NCBI GenBank assembly: GCA_036381175.1
Contig: DASVDI010000030.1
Span: 12,400-76,399 of the forward strand
Reading direction: 5' to 3'
Length of the DNA: 64,000 bases
From: JAJUFS01 sp036381175
GTDB lineage: Bacteria; Pseudomonadota; Gammaproteobacteria; Natronospirales; JAJUFS01
Shown here: in pieces, positions 7,464 through 16,900 of the stretch
Layout: each line of letters starts with the position of its first letter
Numbering within the stretch: position 1 is the first letter of the stretch
Translations under genes and position numbers: made by a program
The notes under the pieces: model-generated
Database searches by the model: none
What the model saw: only the letters and a program-made list of their open reading frames with translations
Told to the model about the DNA's origin: nothing

Positions 7464-8081
7464 TTAAGTTTGCGAGGATGCACCTAACTCAGTCACTAAC
7501 TTTTCGAAGATATGATCTGCGCCCCACGCTTGTGCGGCGGTAAACGCAACCTGCCTTTTTTGTTCTTTTTGCAATGCCTCATCTGCTTTGTACGCTAGAT
7601 CATGATTCGCCTCAGCCCACGCATGTTGAAACAACGTTTTCACTTGTAGTTCGAAGAACTTTGGAATGTCTTCTGCCGAAAATTCCTGATCGAGCACGTC
7701 TGTCGGAACGAACACCACAAAGTGTTTGCCTATGTAATCAAATTCTTTTTCCGAGTCTGGCACGAGATCGCGCTCCTCGACTGAACGAAAGTACTTCTTG
7801 CTTTCTTCGGCAACATTGTCGACATCTGGAATGTAAAAAGTCACTACTCGCGCGCCAATCTGATCCTGTATCTGCCCCAAAGGATCATCGTATTTTTTCG
7901 CACCGTCCGTTTGCTTCCTAGCCTTTTCAAGAAAGCTTTCCGGCGTTTTTGCCCGCACCGCGATTCTGTCTATTCTAGGGAATCCGGAAAACGTATCACG
8001 AAGATACGCCTCTAGGCTCATAGCAATAGGCACCAATACCGTTTCGTAACGCCTTCTGTAAGACTTCTCAAGTTCACTCAT
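7464..8081 (-). CDS. Stand-alone RelA/SpoT-domain alarmone synthetase
   Basis: This 205-residue protein consists of one RelA/SpoT synthetase domain with no hydrolase, TGS or ACT domain. The expected motifs are present: RAKTPESFLEKA (43-54), DQIGARVV (73-80), the G-loop-like YIGKH (116-120, where the base-stacking tyrosine is kept but the usual YRSLH is altered), and FELQVKTLFQHAWAEANHDL (143-162), with Glu144 and Gln146. It should transfer pyrophosphate from ATP to a guanosine nucleotide or, like toxSAS enzymes, to another acceptor. It overlaps the upstream gene by ATGA, showing tight coupling. Location inside a putative defence operon suggests a toxSAS/CapRel-like effector role (inference). 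Confidence 0.8.
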   Translation of the reverse strand: MSELEKSYRRRYETVLVPIAMSLEAYLRDTFSGFPRIDRIAVRAKTPESFLEKARKQTDGAKKYDDPLGQIQDQIGARVVTFYIPDVDNVAEESKKYFRSVEERDLVPDSEKEFDYIGKHFVVFVPTDVLDQEFSAEDIPKFFELQVKTLFQHAWAEANHDLAYKADEALQKEQKRQVAFTAAQAWGADHIFEKLVTELGASSQT

Positions 8082-9100
8082 GATTTTGTACTTTTATAGC
8101 GACGATTAACTATGCTGCCTTCCGTCGTGAATCGAAACTCGCCAGCGTTTTCAGCCACAGCTTCTTGTTGGAATACCTGATCGAATTTGGAAGCTTCAGC
8201 AGTCAATATTCCCCCATTGTCGAGCTCTACAGACTGAAAGGCGATGTGCTTATCGAACTCTTCGCGGGAAAATCTGAAGCGCTCTCCAAAAAGCGTCTCA
8301 TTCTTTAAGGAGGACACTATTAACGCACGGGAATCATCTGAAAGACCGAAATGGTTCACGAAATCACGGATACTTGTCGATCGCCCGGCCATATTCCGCG
8401 ATAGTTTAACCGCAGACGCAATTTCTTCTTTCACTTCCATTGACGTCGCTGACTTGACCGCATTCCTTAAACACAACGCAAGACGTTTGGTCCCAGCCGC
8501 TGACGTTGTACGAAAATCCGAAAGTAAAAAGTCTCTTATCCAATAATCAGAGATGGAAACAAGGTTGTTGTTAACTTGCTTATCTACGGCTTGACCGTCC
8601 CAAAAATCATCACGCAAAGAACGGCCAGAATAAAGCGCGGCCTTATAGGACGTCGCACTTTTCATGAAGATTCGTTCGAGGAATTCCACGTTCAGGCTTC
8701 GCTCGTTTTCTTCAGCAAGAATTCCGTTATCGGCGGGGAATCTTGAAACTAACAGCTTTCGATAGCCCCTTTCGATGCCCGTCATTAAAAATAGCAAGCC
8801 TAGCCCGGAGCGATGGGTTGTGATGACCTGCAGTCGCTGCGCAATTGCACGGCCCGAAGCTAAACTTGGATGCCCTACGTATTGAACGAATACATCGCGA
8901 CAGTCATTTTGCTGTTCCCCGCGTTCGTTTGCGTTGAACGAAATATCGATGTTGCATTCTTTTTCAGATTTTTGATAAACGCCCGCTAGCATGTCGAACA
9001 ACCGACCTGCCAATCCGACAGATGTACCCCCGATTCTCGGCTGCTCTTCTGCAGCCTTAGAAGGATGAACTAGAAAGCTATGAATGTGTTCGATCGGCAT
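8078..9100 (-). CDS. Protein of unknown function, weakly NdpA (NA37)-like; first gene of putative defence operon
   Basis: This is a 340-residue soluble protein. The pattern GLLFLMTGIERGYRKLLVSR, then LNVEFLERIFMKSATSYKAA, a central FWDG/YWIRDFLLSDF segment and a C-terminal ELDNGGILTAEASKFDQVF is reminiscent of nucleoid-associated NA37/YejK proteins. The match is weak and I do not assert the family. Start at ATG 9100 because it has a GGGGA-type site; the frame stays open upstream but that stretch is low-complexity and lacks a better start. It is translationally coupled to the alarmone synthetase. Composition is AT-richer than in flanking genes, a sign of horizontal transfer. It may sense the trigger for the two enzymes downstream (inference). 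Confidence 0.7.
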   Translation of the reverse strand: MPIEHIHSFLVHPSKAAEEQPRIGGTSVGLAGRLFDMLAGVYQKSEKECNIDISFNANERGEQQNDCRDVFVQYVGHPSLASGRAIAQRLQVITTHRSGLGLLFLMTGIERGYRKLLVSRFPADNGILAEENERSLNVEFLERIFMKSATSYKAALYSGRSLRDDFWDGQAVDKQVNNNLVSISDYWIRDFLLSDFRTTSAAGTKRLALCLRNAVKSATSMEVKEEIASAVKLSRNMAGRSTSIRDFVNHFGLSDDSRALIVSSLKNETLFGERFRFSREEFDKHIAFQSVELDNGGILTAEASKFDQVFQQEAVAENAGEFRFTTEGSIVNRRYKSTKS

Positions 9101-9266
9101 TCTTTTTCCCCGCGTCCCTAATAAGCACGTCAATCCACGATGGCCGTCGCGCAAGGAAATCTCTGCGCTGCTTGAGCGGGTGCTCGAGTTCCACCCGGAA
9201 ACCGAACGCGAACTGTTCTTGTGGCCAACGTCGACCACGACGACGAAGCAAAACGGAATAAAGCAG

Positions 9267-9911
9267 TCAGGGGGCAGAACGTTTGCTTTCGAGCCATTTA
9301 ATAATCGGCTCCCACTGCTCCCAATCCGGATACGCGAGATACGGCGGCAACTCGTGAATGCCGAGTCCGCGCGTGTACGCGCGCACGTAATTCTGCGCAT
9401 CGCGAAGGTGACCGAGGTACGGCACTTTGAGTCTTTCGAGGTACTCGTCGAGGTCTTCGAAGATGGAATAGTTTTCGCGCACGCGGTTGGCGACAACACC
9501 AAGCTTCACTTCCTTTCTTTCCACCTTGCCGACGTTTTTCAGTTCTTCGACAAAACGCGTGCAGGCGTTCATGTCTACGGTGCTCGGCAGCACGGGAACC
9601 AGAATGGTTTCGGCGTGCTTCACGAGCGCGGTGAGTTCGGGGCCGTGGGTAGCGGCGCGCGCGTCCATGACGAGGAAATCGGTGTTCGGCGCGAGGCCGC
9701 GAAGGCCGTCTTTGTATGCGTTGATGCCGGTGATGTGCGGGCGCTCTTCGGGCCGCTCGGCGAGCCAGTCCATGGAGGATTGCTGCGGATCGAAATCGGC
9801 GAGGGTGACGTTGACGTTTTCCCACTGGGAGGCGAAGTAGGCCGCGATGTTGGTAGCAAGCGTGGATTTGCCGCAGCCGCCCTTGGCGTTCAGGACCATG
9901 TACCTTCGCAT
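9267..9911 (-). CDS. Orphan ParA/MinD-family ATPase
   Basis: This 214-residue protein has the deviant Walker A KGGCGKST (residues 10-17), TLADFDPQQSSMDWLA (switch I region), DFLVMDARAA (Walker B) and VVANRVRENYS. This is the short ParA type without an N-terminal HTH, which partitions plasmids or positions cellular cargo by ATP-driven DNA binding. GGGAGGAG 6 bases before the ATG fixes the start. No parB, parS site or partition partner is seen, so the cargo is unknown. It follows the outer-membrane barrel gene on the same strand. The high-GC composition suggests it belongs to the chromosome rather than to the adjacent AT-rich island. Confidence 0.85.
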   Translation of the reverse strand: MRRYMVLNAKGGCGKSTLATNIAAYFASQWENVNVTLADFDPQQSSMDWLAERPEERPHITGINAYKDGLRGLAPNTDFLVMDARAATHGPELTALVKHAETILVPVLPSTVDMNACTRFVEELKNVGKVERKEVKLGVVANRVRENYSIFEDLDEYLERLKVPYLGHLRDAQNYVRAYTRGLGIHELPPYLAYPDWEQWEPIIKWLESKRSAP

Positions 9912-10014
9912 TGCAGACTCCTCCCAGGTGAATTTCTTTTGTTTCCGCGGACTTATGTCCTGAAAGAGTATAGCGGCTGAGCGGGGATTTGCAGGCTGTG
10001 CGACGCTGGATGAA

Positions 10015-10033
10015 AGGCGGCGCGTGGCCGCCT
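10015..10033 (-). terminator. Weak stem-loop after the outer-membrane barrel gene
   Basis: The stem AGGCGGC/GCCGCCT has a 5-base loop. Reading leftward it is followed only by TTTC, so it is a weak terminator or mRNA-stabilising hairpin between the barrel gene and parA. Confidence 0.35.
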
Positions 10034-10054
10034 CATTATTTGCGTTTGCGCGAG

Positions 10055-10774
10055 CTACAGCGTCATGCGCACGCTGAGCGTGGTCGCGCTGAAGATTTCG
10101 CTGTCGGCATAGCGAACGCCGATGTTCCACTCGGGCGTGATGCTGTAACCGACGCGCGCGTTCCACCAGAGTTCTGAATCAACTTCGGCTGTGCCTGGCA
10201 ACAGCAGCGGCTGCGGCACCTTATCCATGTATTCGCCTTCGATGGCCCACTCGAAGACGCCGATATCGCTCGCGAGCGCGAGGCGGAGGAACGGCGTGTC
10301 TTCCTCTGCCAGCACGGATTCCACTGCCACGGACTGCAGTGCGCCGGCATCCACGGTCAGGACGGGGAAATCAAAATCGTATTCAACGCGCCCGTAACCG
10401 AGTTCACCGGTGAGGCGCAGGCCTTCATCCACCATTACCGTGCGGCCGATACTCAAGGACATCAGCTGGCCTTGTTTCTCCGCGCTGATCGGCGCGACGT
10501 CGATCTCGGTGCCATCCGGCAGGGTGAAAGGGTTCTCGAAATAATTCTGCGAGAGGCTGTCGCGGCGAAAATCGAAGCGCATGAACATGCCTTGCCCGCC
10601 GCCCATCTGCCCGGTCAGCCGCTGGCTGAGCTCATCATTCACAGGCGCCGTACCGAACTGATCGGTTTCAAGCGCCGCGCGGCCGTAATCGAATTCCAGC
10701 CAGCTCCCTCCCGGCCCGGCAAACGCCGGTGCGCCCAGGCAACCCAGCAGCAAAGGAATCATTCTTTTCAACAT
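10055..10774 (-). CDS. Outer-membrane beta-barrel protein
   Basis: This is a 239-residue protein with a signal peptide (MLKRMIPLLLGCLGAPAFA, cleavage after AFA). The mature part alternates polar and hydrophobic residues in beta-strand style, with glycine/aromatic-rich turns (LTGELGYGRVEYDFDF, WWNARVGYSITPEWNIGVRY). It ends in SVRMTL, compatible with a barrel terminal strand. The ATG at 10774 is preceded by GGGGAGA; an in-frame start five codons earlier is less likely. The size suggests an 8- or 10-stranded barrel. The function is unknown; no porin constriction motif is recognisable. Confidence 0.75.
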   Translation of the reverse strand: MLKRMIPLLLGCLGAPAFAGPGGSWLEFDYGRAALETDQFGTAPVNDELSQRLTGQMGGGQGMFMRFDFRRDSLSQNYFENPFTLPDGTEIDVAPISAEKQGQLMSLSIGRTVMVDEGLRLTGELGYGRVEYDFDFPVLTVDAGALQSVAVESVLAEEDTPFLRLALASDIGVFEWAIEGEYMDKVPQPLLLPGTAEVDSELWWNARVGYSITPEWNIGVRYADSEIFSATTLSVRMTL

Positions 10775-10931
10775 GCTTTCTCCCCCCAATGGCGTCCGAC
10801 CGGAAAACTAACACGTGCGAACGGCGTGGAGTGGCTGGAAATTGCCGGATCGGTGAGAATCGCGGCTAGACTTCAAGCTCATGAACCGGGCGGAGCACCC
10901 GGAATAAAGAACAAGACCGGGGGGGACGGAC

Positions 10932-12164
10932 ATGAATGCGAGGGGATTCTGGAGGCTGCTGGGCGCGTTGCTGGCAGGTGCGCTGCTGGTTTCCTGCGCG
11001 AGCACGCCGCAAAGCGAGCCGGGAGACACTGGCGCGCGAACGCTGTCGCCGGCGGAAGTTGATGGCCTGTTGCTTGGCCGCGGCATGGGGATGGCGGCGG
11101 CGGCGGAGATCAACGGCTACCCCGGCCCGCAGCATGTGCTTGATCTCAAAGACGAGCTCGATCTCACGCCGGACCAGCGCTTCGCTACCTCGCGGCTCAT
11201 CGGCCTCGTGCAGGGCCGCGCCCGCGCGCTGGGCCAGCGGATTGTGGATGCGGAGCGGCGACTGGATGCGGACATGGCCGCGGGGAATTTAAGCTCTGAC
11301 CAGGTTCGCGCGCGCCTTGAAACCATCGCGGCACTTCGCGCGCAACTGCGCTTCACGCACATTCACGCGCACATCGAACAGCAGAAAATCCTGACGCCGG
11401 AGCAGATCCGGCGGTATTACGAACTGCGCGGCCGCGATGTCATGGTCGCCGCGCCCACGATACCGCCGGCGCCGACCGAGCCATTGACGCTTCCCGCTTC
11501 GACGACAGCATCGCCTGCTCCCGTTGCAGCGCCTGGAACGCCGGCAGTCATTCCGGTTCCTACGCCATCGGCCGAGCCCGTGACCGCGCCGGTTGCGGAG
11601 CCATCGCCAGAACCCGCAGAACCCGTTCCGTCTGAGCCGGAAACACCACCTCTGCCGGAAGCCGCGCAACCGCTGACGCCCGGCATGCTGGATGCGCTGC
11701 CCGACGCCCAGCCGGTTGAGGCGATGCCTGCCCCGACACCGGTAACGTCTCCGGCACAATCGAAAGCGGAGGCCGTTGAACCGCAACCAGCGACCGACGC
11801 ACCGGCCTATCCGCTGACGCCGATCGGGGAACAGCCGCCACCGCCACCCCCATTACTGCCGGAAGAAGAAGCGCCACAGCCGAAAGCGGAAAACGTAGAA
11901 CCGGAACCAACGCCCGATACACCGGCGTATCCGTTGACACCGATCGGAGAGGAACCGCCTTCACCGCCGCCGTTATTGCCAGAAGAAGAACCACCGGCGA
12001 TGACGCCCGGCATGCAGGATGCGATGGAATTCGCCGAACCCATCGCCGCGGAAGAAACCGAGGCCGAACCGGAAGTTCATATCGCACCGCTCGAAGACGA
12101 CGCGTTGCCGGAACTCGAACCGGTCGATTCCGAGGAGCCTGCGACTGTCGATCTCGACAACTGA
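10932..12164 (+). CDS. Lipoprotein with CpxP/Spy-like LTxxQ domain and repetitive Pro/Glu-rich tail
   Basis: This is a 410-residue protein. A lipoprotein signal ends at LLVSC with Cys22. Residues about 65-165 resemble the CpxP/Spy/ZraP helical hook, with two LTPxQ motifs (DLTPDQRFATSRL and ILTPEQIRRYYEL) typical of periplasmic stress chaperones or metal sensors. The C-terminal 240 residues are a disordered Pro/Glu/Ala tail containing a 40-residue unit present twice (around AYPLTPIGE). Anchored in a membrane and facing the periplasm. A strong terminator follows. The CpxP-like assignment rests on the motifs only; the tail is probably a spacer or peptidoglycan-spanning linker (inference). Confidence 0.75.
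   Translation: MNARGFWRLLGALLAGALLVSCASTPQSEPGDTGARTLSPAEVDGLLLGRGMGMAAAAEINGYPGPQHVLDLKDELDLTPDQRFATSRLIGLVQGRARALGQRIVDAERRLDADMAAGNLSSDQVRARLETIAALRAQLRFTHIHAHIEQQKILTPEQIRRYYELRGRDVMVAAPTIPPAPTEPLTLPASTTASPAPVAAPGTPAVIPVPTPSAEPVTAPVAEPSPEPAEPVPSEPETPPLPEAAQPLTPGMLDALPDAQPVEAMPAPTPVTSPAQSKAEAVEPQPATDAPAYPLTPIGEQPPPPPPLLPEEEAPQPKAENVEPEPTPDTPAYPLTPIGEEPPSPPPLLPEEEPPAMTPGMQDAMEFAEPIAAEETEAEPEVHIAPLEDDALPELEPVDSEEPATVDLDN
11761..12000 (+). repeat. 120-base tandem duplication inside the lipoprotein gene
   Basis: Bases 11761-11880 and 11881-12000 are two copies of a 40-codon unit (both begin CGAAAGCGGA and carry PAYPLTPIGE). They differ mainly by synonymous or conservative changes, so the duplication is old and the frame is preserved. 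Confidence 0.85.
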
Positions 12165-12188
12165 AAAAACGCATCGCTCTTCATTTAC

Positions 12189-12214
12189 AAAAGCCGATCG
12201 ATTGATCGGCTTTT
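12189..12214 (+). terminator. Rho-independent terminator after the LTxxQ lipoprotein gene
   Basis: A perfect 11-base-pair stem AAAAGCCGATC/GATCGGCTTTT with loop GATT is followed by GTGTTT. It starts 24 bases after the stop codon. Confidence 0.85.
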
Positions 12215-12382
12215 GTGTTTGATTCCTTCATTCGGCGCCTCGTTGCACTGACGCAAATTCAGGGCGCGCCCGATTTTTGTCCGGCTATTGCGTTCCTAGA
12301 CTCCGCGTTCCGAATTTGCGCGCGCCGATTCGGAAAATCTCTCAATGGATTGTCGTTGTTAACAATGAAAATGGAGTCTGAA

Positions 12383-12883
12383 ATGATCAAGAAAGTTCTT
12401 ATTGCAAGTGCGTTGCTTGGCTTGAGCACCGCGGCTGTTGCCGGCCCTTCCACGGGTGACTGGGAAATCGTGTTCTCCAATGCCGGCGGTGGCCTGGAAA
12501 TCAATAGTGATATCACTGCCCTTGGCGTCGGCGTTCGCGCCGGTTACTTCCTTGACTCGGTCCATGAGGTTGGTTTCGGCACCGATCTCAGCTATTTCGA
12601 TAATGGCGTCGCCAACGGCGAGTCGCTTGATCTCGCTGGTTTCTACCGCTACAACTTCGCAACCAGCGAATCCAAGGAATGGTGTTACGGCGGCGTGTCG
12701 CTTGACCTCAGGAATGTCACGGACAGTGATGCTTCGAGCGAGTGGATTCGTCCGCACTTCGGCAAGAAATGGATGCTGAGTGAAGACGTTGCTTTTGATC
12801 TGAACGGCGGCGTCAACATCCCAACCGATTCCGATATCGATGCACGTTTTGATGTTCGTTTCGGTCTTTCGATTTTCTATTGA
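12383..12883 (+). CDS. Small outer-membrane beta-barrel protein
   Basis: This is a 166-residue protein with a signal peptide (MIKKVLIASALLGLSTAAVA, cut after AVA). The mature part is all-beta in pattern (EVGFGTDLSYF, LDLAGFYRYNF, PHFGKKWMLSEDVAFDLNGG) and ends in FDVRFGLSIFY, a classic aromatic C-terminal strand for barrel assembly. It is probably an 8-stranded OmpA/OmpW-like barrel. The ATG at 12383 has GGAG upstream. The gene is flanked by terminators on both sides, so it is a single transcription unit. It contains one mature cysteine, which is unusual for an outer-membrane protein. Ligand unknown. Confidence 0.8.
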   Translation: MIKKVLIASALLGLSTAAVAGPSTGDWEIVFSNAGGGLEINSDITALGVGVRAGYFLDSVHEVGFGTDLSYFDNGVANGESLDLAGFYRYNFATSESKEWCYGGVSLDLRNVTDSDASSEWIRPHFGKKWMLSEDVAFDLNGGVNIPTDSDIDARFDVRFGLSIFY

Positions 12884-12905
12884 TCGAACAGCTTGATGCA
12901 AAACG

Positions 12906-12934
12906 AAAGGGCCTCCTCGGAGGCCCTTTTTTTT
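12906..12934 (+). terminator. Strong rho-independent terminator
   Basis: The stem AAAGGGCCTC/GAGGCCCTTT is followed by a run of eight T (12927-12934), ending the barrel gene. The A-rich left arm may also serve the convergent gene ending at 12933. Confidence 0.9.
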
Positions 12935-13385
12935 AATCCTGCTGTGAAGATTCGGCGCGGTAATTTTCAGGCACCCGGTAAAGGCGCCGGATCGCAGGTC
13001 TGCGCAAGTGAATGAAAATCGTGATTGCGATCGCGAGCACTACGATATCGAATGCCGCCTCGAAAAGATGCTTGTCGCCATCAGCAATCTCGCCTGGCGC
13101 ACAGGCGGTAGCAAGCAAGCGCGTCACGAGCGTGATAAACGCAAGAAAGGCCGCGAGATGCCAGCCCGGTTTCAAGCCGCGCAACAAGCCCAGCGCCGCG
13201 TAAGCGTGCACGCCACCAATGATGAGCAGAAAGGAAAAGCCGACGATGCCGTTCTCGAACACGCTGACCGCGAAACACGTGATTGCAACTACGCCAAACC
13301 ACGCCGCACACCAGTAAATACCGCGCTCACCGCGAATCTTCGCGGCTATCCACGGCCTTGACCACGTTTCCGAAAAACGGCCCAT
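12933..13385 (-). CDS. Four-helix integral membrane protein of unknown function
   Basis: This 150-residue protein has four predicted membrane helices (about residues 22-42, 48-68, 75-95 and 108-128) and an arginine-rich C-terminal tail (HLRRPAIRRLYRVPE), which suggests a cytoplasmic C-terminus. No enzymatic motif is visible. It overlaps the T-run of the preceding convergent terminator. The next rightward gene on the same strand (flavodoxin-fold) ends 60 bases upstream, so they could be cotranscribed. Not recognised further. Confidence 0.65.
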   Translation of the reverse strand: MGRFSETWSRPWIAAKIRGERGIYWCAAWFGVVAITCFAVSVFENGIVGFSFLLIIGGVHAYAALGLLRGLKPGWHLAAFLAFITLVTRLLATACAPGEIADGDKHLFEAAFDIVVLAIAITIFIHLRRPAIRRLYRVPENYRAESSQQD

Positions 13386-13445
13386 GTTGAAAACCCGTGC
13401 TGAAAACGCGCCGAGTCTAGCGCAGAACGCCGATGCGCTTCAGCG

Positions 13446-14198
13446 TCAGCGGTATTCCGGATTCGGGTGATCGAATTTGCAGCCGGCTTTCCATTTCTCC
13501 GGCAGGTTTCCCCAGGCAGGAATGCCGCCGGATGTTTTCAACATTTTTGCAAGGTGCATGAGGTTCCACGCCATGAACGTGCAATTACGTTGTGTGAAAT
13601 CATTCTGCGGCCCGCCGGAATTCTCATCGAGATAGGAAGGGCCGGGACCGGCAGGGCCAACCCAACCGGCGTCGGCTTGCGGCGGAATCGTGTAACCGAG
13701 GTGTTGCAGCGTGTACAGCACTTCCATGCCGACATGTTTCATGCCGTCTTCGTTACCAGAAACGATGCAGCCGCCCGCCTTGCCGTAAAAAACGTATTGA
13801 CCCTTATCGTTCTGCTTGCCGGATTCGCCGTACAGCCGCTCGATGATCTTCTTGCATACCGATGACATCTGCCCGAGCCAGATCGGCGTGCCGAGCACGA
13901 GAATGTCGGCGGGCTTCACGAGCGTCTCCCAGAGCTCCGGCCACTCATCCGTTTCATAGCCGTGCTCGCGCATGTCGGGATAAATGCCGGGCGGAATGTC
14001 ATGCATCACCGCGCGCAGGTGGGTCACGTTCACACCATTTGCGTTCATGACGCCTTCCGCGATGTTCATCAACGCCGCCGTGTTCGAAACCTGCGGCGGC
14101 TGTTTCAACGAGCAGTTGATGAAGATCGCGGAGAGGTCGGAAAAATCGCCATCGAGTTCGCCGCAAAGCTCCTGCTGGCGAGAATAAAGATCGGACAT
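13446..14198 (-). CDS. Flavodoxin-fold NAD(P)H-dependent oxidoreductase
   Basis: This is a 250-residue protein. After about 25 residues a flavodoxin-like FMN-reductase domain begins: AIFINCSLKQPPQVSNTAAL (phosphate-binding loop), DILVLGTPIWLGQMSSVCKK (residues around 105-125, the FMN-stacking loop) and GKAGGCIVSGNEDGMKH. Members reduce quinones, metals or flavins using FMN and NAD(P)H in the cytoplasm. The ATG at 14198 (MSDLYSRQQ) is taken because residues upstream in the frame are low-complexity and run into the neighbouring gene's leader. Substrate unknown. Confidence 0.8.
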   Translation of the reverse strand: MSDLYSRQQELCGELDGDFSDLSAIFINCSLKQPPQVSNTAALMNIAEGVMNANGVNVTHLRAVMHDIPPGIYPDMREHGYETDEWPELWETLVKPADILVLGTPIWLGQMSSVCKKIIERLYGESGKQNDKGQYVFYGKAGGCIVSGNEDGMKHVGMEVLYTLQHLGYTIPPQADAGWVGPAGPGPSYLDENSGGPQNDFTQRNCTFMAWNLMHLAKMLKTSGGIPAWGNLPEKWKAGCKFDHPNPEYR

Positions 14199-14352
14199 AT
14201 GATTTTGCCTGCAAGTAGTTTCTGGAGAAGACCTGCGGTTGCCTTGGGCGCTTTCAACCCCGCGCTGCGCATTCGATGGAATCAGGGCTCGCCCGATGGG
14301 AGGCGCGAACGGTGTGACCAATGCTGTCCGCCTTTCAGGGAAGGAGAAATTC

Positions 14353-16275
<1,923 letters not shown>

Positions 16276-16294
16276 CGAATTCCCTGAATTGCAG

Positions 16295-16319
16295 AGGCGG
16301 CCGAAAGGCCGTCTTTCTT
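16295..16319 (+). terminator. Rho-independent terminator after the GlyGly-CTERM gene
   Basis: The stem AGGCGGCC/GGCCGTCT (one G-T pair) has a GAAA tetraloop and is followed by TTTCTTG. It lies 20 bases after the stop codon. Confidence 0.75.
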
Positions 16320-16355
16320 GTTCACGGCAAGATGCCGCTACGAACAAATATGTTC

Positions 16356-16378
16356 GTAGGAGCGCCTTCAGGCGCGAA
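16356..16378 (+). repeat. REP palindrome, left flank of RAYT gene
   Basis: GTAGGAGCGCCTTCAGGCGCGAA has stem GCGCC/GGCGC. A second hairpin, CGAACA/TGTTCG (16341-16356), abuts it. The inverted copy lies at 16854-16876, so the two bracket the transposase gene. Confidence 0.85.
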
Positions 16379-16380
16379 CC

Positions 16381-16839
16381 TCAAAGCCAGACTGCATCCC
16401 ACCACGGATAATCTCCAATCTTAGCGACCAGCTTCGACCTGAGCGGGTTCGCTACGATGTATCGAGCGATCGTTTTCAGGTCTTCATATGACCTGACGGC
16501 GTGGTCGTAGTAACCACGTTGCCAAATAGGGGCTACGGCGATTCCGGATGCTGTCAACGCGCGGGAAGAACGGCCCTTGAGGCGATTCATGACACTCGAA
16601 AGCGAATTATCCCCTCGCAATTGCATCAGCCAATGCAAATGATCGGGCATGACGACAAATGCAAATGACGCCGCCAAGCGGGAGTCTTCAATATCTTTCA
16701 GACAGCGAACAACAACGCGTGCCGCCGCAGGTTCTGCGAACACCCGAATGCGGCCTCGGGTAACCGTGGTGAGATGATAGAAATGGCCTTCGAGTGAAAA
16801 ACGGCCTTTGCGCAGGTCTTTTCCGTGTTGCTTCGGCAT
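16381..16839 (-). CDS. REP-associated tyrosine transposase (RAYT)
   Basis: This is a 152-residue protein. The HUH motif is His67-Leu-His69 within FVVMPDHLHWLMQL, and the RAYT signature WQRGYYDHAVRSYEDLKTIA then RYIVANPLRSKLV follows. The nucleophilic tyrosine is probably Tyr127 in RYIVANP. RAYTs are domesticated relatives of IS200/IS605 TnpA that nick and move REP palindromes as single strands. The gene sits between two inverted REPs of the type found elsewhere in the window, the expected substrate arrangement. Length and motifs look intact. Confidence 0.9.
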   Translation of the reverse strand: MPKQHGKDLRKGRFSLEGHFYHLTTVTRGRIRVFAEPAAARVVVRCLKDIEDSRLAASFAFVVMPDHLHWLMQLRGDNSLSSVMNRLKGRSSRALTASGIAVAPIWQRGYYDHAVRSYEDLKTIARYIVANPLRSKLVAKIGDYPWWDAVWL

Positions 16840-16853
16840 CCTTGCCCCTTTGG

Positions 16854-16876
16854 TTCGCGCCTGAAGGCGCTCCTAC
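16854..16876 (-). repeat. REP palindrome, right flank of RAYT gene
   Basis: TTCGCGCCTGAAGGCGCTCCTAC is the exact reverse complement of the copy at 16356-16378, placed 15 bases upstream of the RAYT start. Confidence 0.85.
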
Positions 16877-16900
16877 AAACATTATTCCCGATCGCGAAAC

